From NCBI GenBank assembly GCA_023382715.1, contig JAHDWP010000015.1:1-64000 (forward strand): DNA of 64,000 nt. Direction: 5' to 3'. Source of the DNA: Anaerolineae bacterium. GTDB lineage: Bacteria > Chloroflexota > Anaerolineae > Aggregatilineales > Aggregatilineaceae. A program made the translations under genes and the position numbers. This document shows positions 16,388 to 25,635 of the stretch, piece by piece. How positions within the stretch are numbered: position 1 is the stretch's first letter; every line of letters starts with the position of its first letter. Below the pieces are notes generated by a model, which had not been told where the DNA came from, did not search any database, and saw only the letters and a list, made by a program, of their open reading frames with translations.

Positions 16388-16486
16388 TCAGTATTTCGGG
16401 AACCTGCGCGTCAAGTGTCTGGGGCGGGGAAACTGGAGTGAGGCCAGGTCTACGCTCTCATCGAAGTAGAAGCGCAGCTCAGTCAA
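16388..16486 (-). pseudogene. Truncated DUF5615-type (PIN-like) toxin gene
   Basis: Starting at TTG 16486, overlapping the DUF433 stop, the frame reads TELRFYFDESVDLAS. This is the N-terminus of DUF5615 PIN-like proteins, which normally follow DUF433 genes as toxin partners. After about 16 residues the match ends, and the frame runs through unrelated sequence to a TGA at 16388. Normal members have about 110 residues. The break lies close to the right flank of the restriction-modification pair. Confidence 0.65.
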
Positions 16487-16784
16487 GGCGTCCCAGCTTC
16501 CCCTGCTCGGCCAATTCCGCTTGCAGCCGGTCGGCCAGGTCCTGGTCGCGGCGCATCTCCTCGTCAAGGGCGCTCTTGTGCAGGTAGTAGTAGGCCAGGG
16601 CCGCGTGCACCTGGCCCAGCGTCAGCTTGAACTGGGCGGCCAGTTCCTCCGGGGTCGCGCCCCATCTCAGGTAGTGCGCCACCAGGTCGGCAACGGTCAC
16701 CGTGCGCCCGGCGATGCTGGGGCGTCCGCTGCGAATCGCGGGGTCAGAGACGATGGCATCAATGCTCAAGACGGTGGGGGTCAT
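16479..16784 (-). CDS. DUF433 antitoxin-like protein
   Basis: 101-residue DUF433 protein with the family features SDPAIRSGRPSIAGRTVTV, DLVAHYLRWGATPEELA and a helix-turn-helix-like FKLTLGQVHAALAYYYLH. DUF433 proteins are usually encoded directly upstream of DUF5615 PIN-like proteins and are regarded as antitoxins that may bind DNA. Here the partner survives only as a fragment overlapping the stop. The ATG at 16784 follows an AGGAGG ribosome site. It is presumably an orphan antitoxin. Confidence 0.8.
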   Translation of the reverse strand: MTPTVLSIDAIVSDPAIRSGRPSIAGRTVTVADLVAHYLRWGATPEELAAQFKLTLGQVHAALAYYYLHKSALDEEMRRDQDLADRLQAELAEQGKLGRLD

Positions 16785-16856
16785 GGCGTCCCTCCTGGGC
16801 CAGGTGACTCCATTGTATCCGGGGCGGGCGCTTCAGGCATAGACTGGGCGGAGAAA

Positions 16857-16884
16857 CAAAAACCGCCACGCGATCCGTTGGCGG
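16857..16884 (-). terminator. Terminator of tRNA-Gly
   Basis: Minus strand CCGCCA and TGGCGG form a 6-bp stem (16884-16879 with 16868-16863), followed by TTTTTG. Confidence 0.7.
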
Positions 16885-16893
16885 CTTGTGCTG

Positions 16894-16965
<72 letters not shown>

Positions 16966-16983
16966 ATGGCTCAACTGGCCCCC

Positions 16984-17012
16984 AGTATAGCCCAGGTCAG
17001 CTTGCTTGGCAA
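16984..17012 (-). promoter_or_regulatory. Promoter of tRNA-Gly
   Basis: Minus strand TTGCCA (17012-17007) and TATACT (16989-16984) with 17-base spacing; the tRNA starts 19 bases after the -10 box. Confidence 0.75.
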
Positions 17013-17236
17013 GATCAAAAAACACCCCCTACCAGGGCGATCGCATCAGAAAATGCTGCGGCTGAGCGGGGTGAGGTAAAGCCCTGCACACCGGGCAGTG
17101 AGGCGATTGCCCTGGCACCCCCAGCCGGGCCGGGTGGCAAAATCGGTAGGATGTGCACCCTCAGCGCGCTGTGTGCGTATATACAGGTGTTGGCACGTAT
17201 CTCTGCCCGCAGAACGCCGAGCACGGAGAGACACGC

Positions 17237-18604
17237 ATGGCCCGGACGACCTCGATCCGCACGTTCTACATCCTGATCCTCACTCAAACTTTTTCCTATA
17301 TCGGCAGCCAGATGACCGAGCTGGCAGTGGGCATCAAGATCTTCAACGATACCGGACAGGTCACCCCCCTGGCGCTGGTCGGCTTCTTCGGAATGTTGCC
17401 GCGCATCCTGGCGACCAGCTTCGCCGGCGTGCTGGCCGATCGCTGGGATCGCCGCTACGTCCTGATCGTGTCCGACGCTGGCCAGGCGCTGGCGACTCTT
17501 ATCCTGCTGCTCACCCTCGCCACCGGCACTTTCGAGCTATGGATTCTGTACATCCTGACCATCTGGCAGGCCACCTTCGCCATGTTCCAGGGGCCGGCGT
17601 TCAACGCCTCGGTCACCCAGCTCGTCCCCGACGCCATGCGCGACCGCGCCAACGCCATCCAGCAGATCACCGGACCGGCGGCGGGGTTGATCGCGCCGGT
17701 GCTGGCCGGAGTCCTGTTCGCAGTGATCGGCGTGACAGGCGTCATCGTCGTAGACATCGTCACCTTCCTGGTAGCAGTCGCGGTGGTAGCGTCGGTGCAC
17801 ATCCCGCGCCCGGCGCAGACCGACGAAGGCCGCGCCGCTGGCGGGTCGGTGTGGCGGGAGATGGCCTCTGGCTTCACGCTGATGTGGAAGCTGCGCCCGA
17901 TGTTCTACCTGCTCCTGCTGGCGACGCTGCTCAACTTCCTGGGCAACATGACCGGCGTGATGATCGTGCCCTATGTCTTGCTGCTGACCGGCAGTGAGGC
18001 GATGCTGGGCACGCTGATGGCGCTGCTCAGCCTGGGGATGGTCGTCGGCGGCGTGCTGGTCAGCGTTCGGACGATCAGGTCGAAGCGGATGCACATCGTG
18101 TTTTTGGCGATCATCGTCGAGGCACTGTTCCTGGCGCTGCTTGGTGTTGTCCGCACACCCCTCACGCTGGCGATTGTGATGTTCCTCTACCTGCTGCCCA
18201 ATCCGATGGTCAACGCGCCGCTGTTCTCGCTGGTGCAGGCCAAGACTCCCCCCGACATGCAGGGGCGCGTGTTCGCCGCGATCATGCAACTCGCCATGCT
18301 GGCCATGCCGCTGGCCTATCTGCTGGCCGGGCCGCTGGCCGACCGCGTGTTGGAGCCGGCGGTCGGCGGGGCCGGCTGGGACTTGGTCGCGCCGCTGGTC
18401 GGCAGCGAGCCGGGGGCGGGCATCGGCCTGTTGTTCATCATCAGCGGGCTGACCAGCGCGCTGGCGGGCGCAGCGTTCTACGCCTGGCCGCGTATGCGCC
18501 ACCTGGAGAGCGAGCTGCCAGATTACGCGCCAGTCAACCAGTCTCTGCCTGGCGAGGAAGCCCGAGACGCGCTGACACAAGGTGCCGAGCCGCTGCTGCT
18601 GTGA
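17237..18604 (+). CDS. MFS transporter (MFS_3-type exporter)
   Basis: 455-residue major facilitator protein with about twelve membrane segments. It resembles the MFS_3 group of efflux carriers (EntS-like and macrolide-type exporters): an N-terminal FYILILTQTFSYIGSQMTEL helix, the loop motif AGVLADRWDRRYVLI, and a VPYVLLLTGSEAMLGTLMA segment in the second half. Substrate unknown; drug, siderophore or lipid export are family possibilities. The ATG at 17237 follows a GGAGAG ribosome site, and the longer open frame upstream lacks one. It stands alone, with a repeat-filled space after it. Confidence 0.82.
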   Translation: MARTTSIRTFYILILTQTFSYIGSQMTELAVGIKIFNDTGQVTPLALVGFFGMLPRILATSFAGVLADRWDRRYVLIVSDAGQALATLILLLTLATGTFELWILYILTIWQATFAMFQGPAFNASVTQLVPDAMRDRANAIQQITGPAAGLIAPVLAGVLFAVIGVTGVIVVDIVTFLVAVAVVASVHIPRPAQTDEGRAAGGSVWREMASGFTLMWKLRPMFYLLLLATLLNFLGNMTGVMIVPYVLLLTGSEAMLGTLMALLSLGMVVGGVLVSVRTIRSKRMHIVFLAIIVEALFLALLGVVRTPLTLAIVMFLYLLPNPMVNAPLFSLVQAKTPPDMQGRVFAAIMQLAMLAMPLAYLLAGPLADRVLEPAVGGAGWDLVAPLVGSEPGAGIGLLFIISGLTSALAGAAFYAWPRMRHLESELPDYAPVNQSLPGEEARDALTQGAEPLLL

Positions 18605-18954
18605 GGCGGTGGCGGGGCATTCTCCAGACTCCCTCCCTGGCTCGGCTATTCATTACCCACATCCTGGATCGTGCCTGTCCCCATCTCCGGCCCTTCTTTC
18701 GTGGGGGATACTGTTGGCGAAATGCCCCTACAGGGGCGCGGCAGAGCAGCACCCCTACGGGAGGCGGCCAGAGGGCGGGGCCTTCTGCCGCAGCCCCATC
18801 GCCGCGCGCCCCTACGAAACCGGCGCGTGCTTCGTTCGCCAAAGTACCGCACGGGATGAAGGGGAAAGCGGCGAGCGCTCGGAGCTTCACACCTCGCAAG
18901 TTTGTGACCCGCCGCACACCTGGACAAATCGCACAATCGCCCGGCGGGGTGGCC
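18605..18954. repeat. R4 repeat copy (inverted relative to 53.4 kb)
   Basis: No gene. The segment 18650-18760 is an inverted relative of 53345-53482. Shared words, read on the minus strand, include TTTCGCCAACAGTAT, AGAAGGGCCGGAGATG and GGCACGATCCAGGATGTG. GCAGAGCAGCACCCCTACGG near 18741 belongs to the same family. Confidence 0.75.
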
Positions 18955-18963
18955 TGGTATAAT
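18955..18963 (+). promoter_or_regulatory. Extended -10 promoter of the glutamine synthetase gene
   Basis: TGGTATAAT at 18955-18963 is a consensus extended -10 (TGn plus TATAAT). No clear -35 is present. It lies 41 bases before the ATG. Confidence 0.6.
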
Positions 18964-19003
18964 CGCCTCTCCGCCGTTGGTCTCAGCCTGACGAGTGAGC
19001 ATC

Positions 19004-20353
<1,350 letters not shown>

Positions 20354-20377
20354 GCAAACCCGGCGTATACTATTAGG

Positions 20378-20532
20378 GGTGGTTGGTTATTTGGTTAGCG
20401 GGGGTTGGTCGCTGAACTCGATTGCTTGCCGGAGCGATGCCGTCTGCTCGCGGTTTTTGGTTCTGGTTCATGGTGAAGAGTGCTTCGCCCCATACGGTTC
20501 TGCCAATAACTAACAACCAATCACCAACCACC
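20378..20532. repeat. Small element with inverted terminal repeats
   Basis: GGTGGTTGGTTATTTGGTTA (20378-20397) is roughly the reverse complement of the sequence ending CAATCACCAACCACC at 20532. About 110 bases lie between. Similar AACCAATAACC-type words occur at 48475-48500 and 49921-49945. It looks like a short MITE-like or recombining unit; no coding content. Confidence 0.5.
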
Positions 20533-20560
20533 AACAACCTGGCTTGTTGTGAGGATCGCC

Positions 20561-22174
20561 GTGCCGGCTCCATCCCGCCCCACCATTCGCGCGCTGCTGC
20601 GCATGGCGCTGCCCGTCGGCACGACCATCGTCGCCGGGCACCAGGGGGGCGACCGTCCCGTGACCTGGGTGCACGTGCTCAACACGCGCCCGCCCGCCTT
20701 CCCAGAGCTGCGCGGTGGCGAGCTGGCGCTGCTCTCGCTGGACGCTATGCACCTGCTGAGCGACAAGCTCACCCTCGTCGGCCTGATCCGCGACCTGGCC
20801 GAGATGGAGGTCAGCGGCATCGGCGTGCTCGGCGAGATCGGGCGTCCCGCCCAGGAAGCCGCCGACGAGTTGGGGGTCGCCCTGCTGCGCCTGCCCGACA
20901 CGGCCCAACTGCGCAATGTCGAGCGCGATATCGCCCAGGTGCTGCTCGGCACACCGCCCTCGCCCGAACAGCGCGGCCACGAGATCCGCGAGCAGCTTCT
21001 CCAGCTTTCCACCGAGAATCGCGGCCTGGAGGCGCTCAGCGAGGTCATCGCGGCCATGGTCGGCAAGACGGTCGTCGTGCAGGATAAGCGGCTGCACCCG
21101 CTGGCCGCCGCCGGCGCGCTGACCGAGTCGCGGCTGTGGCCGGACATCGAGGACGCCCTTTACGACACCAACCCGCTGCCCGCCCTGTTCCGCGACCGCG
21201 TGGAGGTGGCCCAGGCCAGCCCGGACCCGGTGGCCATCCCCCTGCCGAACCTGGGCATGCAGCGCCTCGTCGCGCCGATCGTCGCCGGCAAGATGGGGCG
21301 CGGCTTCCTGTCGCTGGTCTTCCCCAGGGACGAGCCATACGATGCGCTGGACCTGCTGATCACGCGGCACGGCGCGGCGGTCTGCGCGCTGGAAATGGCC
21401 AAAGAGAAGGCCATCCGCGAGGCGCAGAAGCGTGTGCAGGGCAACGTGCTGGAGCAGTTCCTCGGCGGGATAATCAACGAGAGCGAGGCGCTGCTGCGCC
21501 TGACCCGCCTGGGCTATCAGCCCGATCAGCGTTACACCACGCTCTATATCAGCGGCGTGCGCGAAAACACGCCCACCGCCCGCCAGATTGAGGCGCTGTG
21601 CAACGAGCAGGCTGGGGCGCTCGGCTTCGGCGCGCTGGTGCAGCCCTACGGCAGCGCGGTGATCGTCTTCTGCGAGGGCGACGAGAACACCGCCCGCGAC
21701 CTGGCCCTGGCCGTGCAGGGCCGCGTCGAAGAACGTTATGACGCGGCAGTGGCCTGCGGGCTGGGCCAGTGCGCCGGCGACCTGCGCGCCTGGCGCGAGA
21801 GCTTCGAGCAGGCCCGCGCCGCGCACCGCACCGCGCTGCAATGGCGGCTGAGCGCCCCGCTCGCCTTCAACGAGATGGGCGTTTACCGGCTGCTGTCGCT
21901 GCTGGTCGGCTCGGCGGAATTGAGCCGCTTCTACCGCGAGACGCTCGGCGAGCTGGCCAGCGCCACCCCGCAGAACGCCGAGTTCATCGCCACGCTCGAA
22001 GCGTTCTTCGAGGAGCACGGCAACCTGACGCGCACCGCCAAACGCCTGCACGTCCACCGCAACACGCTGCTCTACCGCATGGATCGCATCAAGGAGATCA
22101 GCGGGCTGGACATGGACAACCCGGAGACGCGGCTGGCCGTGCACCTGGCCCTGCGCATCCGGCGGATTCTATGA
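20561..22174 (+). CDS. PucR-family transcriptional regulator
   Basis: 537-residue regulator of the PucR/CdaR type. The N-terminal 130 residues match the PucR ligand domain (GTTIVAGHQGGDRPVTWVHV, GGELALLSLDAM). A GAF/GGDEF-like middle follows, and the C-terminus is the HTH_30 DNA-binding domain (FFEEHGNLTRTAKRLHVHRN, LLYRMDRIKEISGLD). Such proteins activate catabolic genes for purines, gamma-aminobutyrate or other nitrogen sources. It lies between the glutamine synthetase-type gene and an oxidoreductase, all on the same strand. The GTG at 20561 is preferred because GAGG precedes it; GTG 20549 is possible. Confidence 0.85.
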   Translation: MPAPSRPTIRALLRMALPVGTTIVAGHQGGDRPVTWVHVLNTRPPAFPELRGGELALLSLDAMHLLSDKLTLVGLIRDLAEMEVSGIGVLGEIGRPAQEAADELGVALLRLPDTAQLRNVERDIAQVLLGTPPSPEQRGHEIREQLLQLSTENRGLEALSEVIAAMVGKTVVVQDKRLHPLAAAGALTESRLWPDIEDALYDTNPLPALFRDRVEVAQASPDPVAIPLPNLGMQRLVAPIVAGKMGRGFLSLVFPRDEPYDALDLLITRHGAAVCALEMAKEKAIREAQKRVQGNVLEQFLGGIINESEALLRLTRLGYQPDQRYTTLYISGVRENTPTARQIEALCNEQAGALGFGALVQPYGSAVIVFCEGDENTARDLALAVQGRVEERYDAAVACGLGQCAGDLRAWRESFEQARAAHRTALQWRLSAPLAFNEMGVYRLLSLLVGSAELSRFYRETLGELASATPQNAEFIATLEAFFEEHGNLTRTAKRLHVHRNTLLYRMDRIKEISGLDMDNPETRLAVHLALRIRRIL

Positions 22175-22219
22175 TCGTCACGCTGCGCAGAGGCAGCGCG
22201 TATCCACCAGGAGAATGCC

Positions 22220-23233
22220 ATGCCTGCACAGACTCCCATCCGCCTGGCGCTGATCGGCGCCGGCATCTTCGCCCGCGACATGCACCTGCCCGCCCTGGCC
22301 GCGCTGGGCGACCTGTTCCACATCACCGCCGTCTACAGCCGCACGCTGGCCAATGCCGAGGCGCTGGCCGCCCGGCTGCCGGCCCCCGCCGCCGCCTCCG
22401 ACGACCTGGACGCCATCCTGGCCCGCGATGACGTGGAGGCGGTCAACATCGTGCTGCCCATCCCCCAACTGCCGGACGCCGTGCGGCGGGCGCTGGACGC
22501 GGGCAAGCACATCATCAGCGAGAAGCCGGTCGCACCGGACGTGGCGACCGGGCGGGCGCTGCTGGCGCACTACGCGGGACATGCCGACCGGGTGTGGATG
22601 GTCGCTGAAAACTACCGCTACGAGCCGACCTACCTGCGCGCGGCGGAGATTGTCGCGTCCGGGGCCATCGGCAGGCCGGGCGTGGCCGTCTGGCCGATCC
22701 AGATTGACATGACGCCCAACAACAAGTACTACCACACCGCCTGGCGACGTTCCGGCACCTTCCCCGGCGGCTTTTTGCTGGATGGCGGCGTGCATCACGC
22801 GGCGGCGCTGCGCCTGATCCTGGGCGAGATCGCCAGCGTCAGCGCCCTTGCCGGGATCATTCGCGGCGATTTGCCCCCCTGGGATACGCTGCACGCGGCC
22901 CTGGCCTTCGCCAGCGGCGTCAGCGGCGTCTACAGCATCACTTTCGCCCATGCCGCCCCCTGGAGCACCGCGCTCGACATCGTGGGCGATGCCGGCGCGC
23001 TGCGGGTGCGACTCGGCGCGCTGGAGCTGACCAGCGGCGGGGCAGCCCAGCGCATCGAGCTGCCCGCCCCGCGCGGCGTGGAGGAAGAGCTGCGCGCCTT
23101 CGCCGCCGCCATCCGTGACGGCGCGCCGCATCGCAACCCACCCGCTCAGGCGGTGCAGGACGTGGCCGTGATCGAGGCCATGCTGCGCTCGGCGGAGACG
23201 GGTGTGCGCACGGACGTGGCGCGCATTGTATGA
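22220..23233 (+). CDS. Gfo/Idh/MocA-family oxidoreductase
   Basis: 337-residue NAD(P)-dependent dehydrogenase. The Rossmann domain begins IRLALIGAGIFARDMHLPAL, and the conserved EKP motif is present in GKHIISEKPVAPD. The C-terminal dimerisation domain carries GGFLLDGGVHHAAALRL, whose His is the usual proton relay. Members oxidise or reduce sugars, inositols and related cyclic polyols; substrate unknown. An AGGAG ribosome site precedes the ATG. It starts 45 bases after the pucR stop and is probably co-transcribed with it. Confidence 0.85.
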   Translation: MPAQTPIRLALIGAGIFARDMHLPALAALGDLFHITAVYSRTLANAEALAARLPAPAAASDDLDAILARDDVEAVNIVLPIPQLPDAVRRALDAGKHIISEKPVAPDVATGRALLAHYAGHADRVWMVAENYRYEPTYLRAAEIVASGAIGRPGVAVWPIQIDMTPNNKYYHTAWRRSGTFPGGFLLDGGVHHAAALRLILGEIASVSALAGIIRGDLPPWDTLHAALAFASGVSGVYSITFAHAAPWSTALDIVGDAGALRVRLGALELTSGGAAQRIELPAPRGVEEELRAFAAAIRDGAPHRNPPAQAVQDVAVIEAMLRSAETGVRTDVARIV

Positions 23234-23275
23234 CGCCTTTAAGCCTCATCTTTAACGAATTCACACATATTCCAC

Positions 23276-23305
23276 TTGACCCCGCCGGGTCTTGTGGCGT
23301 ACACT
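23276..23305 (+). promoter_or_regulatory. Promoter of the first SH3-like secreted protein gene
   Basis: TTGACC (23276-23281) and TACACT (23300-23305) with an 18-base spacer; the coding start lies 57 bases downstream. Confidence 0.65.
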
Positions 23306-23362
23306 GTTTGTAAACATCTTCATATAGCGGCGGCCACTTTGGAGCCAGGAGGTTCTTGAGTC

Positions 23363-24040
23363 ATGAAGAAACGTCTGCTCTTGCTGACGATTGTCGCGCT
23401 CTCTACCTTGGTACTGCCAGCGATCCGCCCTGCGGGGGCGATTACCGCCAACATCCCACCCAACGTTGTCCTGGACTGCGCAGGCTTTACGGATTTAGGG
23501 TCCGATTTCACCGCCGATCGCGACAACACTGGCACAGGTTATGAGGCCTACACCATCACCGGCACCGACGGTTATGGCAACGTGATCTTTTCCTTTTCCA
23601 ACCAGTTTTCCGTGGGCTTCACTGCCCCCTTTGGCTTTGCTCTCTGGACTACCGCCCCTCTGGCTAACCCCCTGACGCTCCGGTTCGTCAGCTTGGCGGG
23701 CAATGGCTTCAGCGAGCAGCTTGTCATGGAAGTCACTGGGGAATGTGAGGGTTTGCCCTACTTTGCCGGCTGCGACGTGCTGATGCCCATCCCCAAGACG
23801 GCGGTGGGCGGGACTTTCGTGGCCGACGCGCCCGTCTACTGGGCACCGGGCGAGCTGACCAGCCCCCTGGTCACGATCCCGGCGGGCAACTCGGCGCGCG
23901 TGATCGGCCTGGACAGCACGGGCGAGTACTACCAGATCATCTGGGTGTGCGACTTCTTGTGGGTGTCCAGGGCAACACTGGGGCCGAACTACGACGCGGT
24001 GTGGAACGGCGCGCCGCTGCCGACGGCGGTGGTGAACTGA
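23363..24040 (+). CDS. Secreted protein with C-terminal SH3-like domain (paralogue A)
   Basis: 225 residues with a Sec signal peptide (MKKRLLLLTIVALSTLVLPA, cleavage after PAGA). The N-terminal domain of about 120 residues is not recognised. The C-terminal 75 residues look like a bacterial SH3-type domain (DAPVYWAPGELTSPLVTIPA, YDAVWNGAPLPTAVVN). That module is nearly identical to the C-terminus of the paralogue at 24768-25526, at DNA as well as protein level, while the N-terminal domains are unrelated. Probably an extracytoplasmic binding protein. The ATG at 23363 follows an AGGAGG site. Confidence 0.75.
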   Translation: MKKRLLLLTIVALSTLVLPAIRPAGAITANIPPNVVLDCAGFTDLGSDFTADRDNTGTGYEAYTITGTDGYGNVIFSFSNQFSVGFTAPFGFALWTTAPLANPLTLRFVSLAGNGFSEQLVMEVTGECEGLPYFAGCDVLMPIPKTAVGGTFVADAPVYWAPGELTSPLVTIPAGNSARVIGLDSTGEYYQIIWVCDFLWVSRATLGPNYDAVWNGAPLPTAVVN

Positions 24041-24699
24041 AACAGGCGGGGGCAGGGGGGCGACTCCTCTCCCCAAGGAAGTAGGATCGCTTGTCGGGGC
24101 GGGCTTCCAGGCTCGCCCCGGTCATTGTGCCTTCTTTGCACGCGGGTCCACGAACAACCTGTTGCCAGGGGAAGTTCGGGAATGCTCGCTGAACGCCTCC
24201 CCCCTCAATCCCCTCTCTGGCTTCGCTGGAGAGAGGATGCAGGCCGCCCATCCCTTCCCCTGACTTTGTGTATAGACCGGAGAGATAGCTGGCACTTTCT
24301 GGGGGATGGGGACCTTCGACAACCGCCTGGCAACTCGCTCGTGGACCCGCTATATACCGGGTGCGTGCAAAACCTGTCGGAGACCATGTGAGAAGCCGTT
24401 TCCTCCCATCCCAAACCCCTCCCCCACGAGGAGGAAGGGGCTTAAGGCCGGCGCGCTTCTCCCTTCCCCCCTCGTGGGGAAAGGGCCGGGGATGGGGGGC
24501 AAAGGCAGGCGCGCGACTTCTCGCTCAGGGTGGAGCACTGCGTCCTGCTGCACCCTGGCTGACCTCCCCCCGCTCGGCGCTGACGCGCCTCGCCGCCCCC
24601 TCTCCGGCGCGGAGAGGGGGCAAGCCAAGCGCAGCGCGGCTGGGGGTGAGGTCAATCAGCGAGTCGCTGTCAGCCTTTGCACGCACCCTATATACCCAC
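24041..24699. repeat. Large repeat block between the two secreted paralogues
   Basis: No gene seen. R1-type palindromes lie at about 24200-24240, 24398-24500 and 24560-24655. A GGGTGCGTGCAAAACCTGTC copy at 24359-24378 is the inverse of the one at 5323-5342, and a partial direct copy, TTTGCACGCACCC, lies at 24676-24688. A GGGGCGGGC and GCTCGCCCC hairpin near 24096-24119 may end the upstream transcript. Confidence 0.7.
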
Positions 24700-24728
24700 T
24701 TGCGTGTCAAAAAAATCATGGATATATT
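24700..24728 (+). promoter_or_regulatory. Promoter candidate of the second SH3-like gene
   Basis: TTGCGT (24700-24705) and TATATT (24723-24728) with 17-base spacing; the -35 is a weak match. Confidence 0.45.
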
Positions 24729-24767
24729 ATCGTCACACTGAGCGGGTAGGCATTTATGGAGGCTGAC

Positions 24768-25526
24768 ATGGTCGCAAATCGCAGAAGGCAGGTTGTGCTA
24801 GGGGTCCTGATCCTCGTCGTGGGGCTGGTGGTTGCCATCCAGCCCGTTTTGGCGGCGGCCACCGCCCAGGGGGTGGCACTCAGTGCCTGGGCCAATTGTG
24901 GTGACGCCGATCTCGATATCACGCTGACAACCGTCGGGGCCACGCGCGAGTATGGGCTGATCACCAACGAGGCCGGGGATGTGCTCGGTGAGTTTGAGGA
25001 ACCCACAGGTCTTTCCAATTTTAGTGGGACTTATGGTGGCTATGGGATGCTTGTTTCTCCTACTCAGCCGGAGGGGACGGTGATCGGCAGCTACGCCTAT
25101 GTCGGCGAGACGCCGCCCAGCGCCGCTGATACGGCGGAGTTCTTTGTGCTGTACGAATGCAGCAGCGGGACCAGTAACGTCCTCGACACGTGCTATGGCC
25201 CCTATGGGATGTGCCCGCAGACGGCTCAGCAGGCGCTGGCGATCACCGCCCCCGGCTGTGATGCGCTGCTCAACATCCCCAGCACGGCGGTCGGCGGCAC
25301 CTTCGTGACCGACGCGCCCGTCTACTGGGCGCCGGGCGAGCTGACCAGCCCCCTGGTCACGATCCCGGCGGGCAACTCGGCGCGCGTGATCGGCCTGGAC
25401 AGCACGGGCGAGTACTACAAGATCATCTGGGTGTGCAACTACGTGTGGGTGCCCAGGGCGACGCTGGGGCCGAACTACGATGCGGTGTGGAACGGCGCGC
25501 CGCTGCCGACGGCGGTGGTGAACTGA
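24768..25526 (+). CDS. Secreted protein with C-terminal SH3-like domain (paralogue B)
   Basis: 252-residue exported protein. A basic MVANRRRQVV opening leads into a hydrophobic signal that ends near VLAAA. The N-terminal domain (to about residue 170) differs from paralogue A and contains several cysteines. The final 75 residues are almost the same as in paralogue A, with only a few substitutions such as YYKIIWVCNYVWVPRA versus YYQIIWVCDFLWVSRA. The ATG at 24768 is preferred over 24756 because GGAGG ends five bases before it. Function unknown; the shared module may anchor both proteins to the same surface. Confidence 0.75.
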   Translation: MVANRRRQVVLGVLILVVGLVVAIQPVLAAATAQGVALSAWANCGDADLDITLTTVGATREYGLITNEAGDVLGEFEEPTGLSNFSGTYGGYGMLVSPTQPEGTVIGSYAYVGETPPSAADTAEFFVLYECSSGTSNVLDTCYGPYGMCPQTAQQALAITAPGCDALLNIPSTAVGGTFVTDAPVYWAPGELTSPLVTIPAGNSARVIGLDSTGEYYKIIWVCNYVWVPRATLGPNYDAVWNGAPLPTAVVN

Positions 25527-25578
25527 GACAGGCGGGGCGAAGGACGCCGCAGGGATAAGATCGAAGATCAGGCGAATT

Positions 25579-25608
25579 GCAGGGGCGGGTTGGCCAACCC
25601 GCCCCTGC
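25579..25608. terminator. 30-bp palindrome between convergent genes
   Basis: GCAGGGGCGGGTTGG and its exact complement form a perfect 30-bp palindrome between the secreted protein gene (+) and the histidine kinase gene (-). It suits a bidirectional terminator, although neither side has a good T tract. Confidence 0.55.
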
Positions 25609-25635
25609 GCTTGTATCTGGTGTGTTGCGATCCGC

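Noticed and set aside
20510-22144. 544-codon open frame antisense to pucR
   Set aside because: Shadow frame without recognisable protein features.
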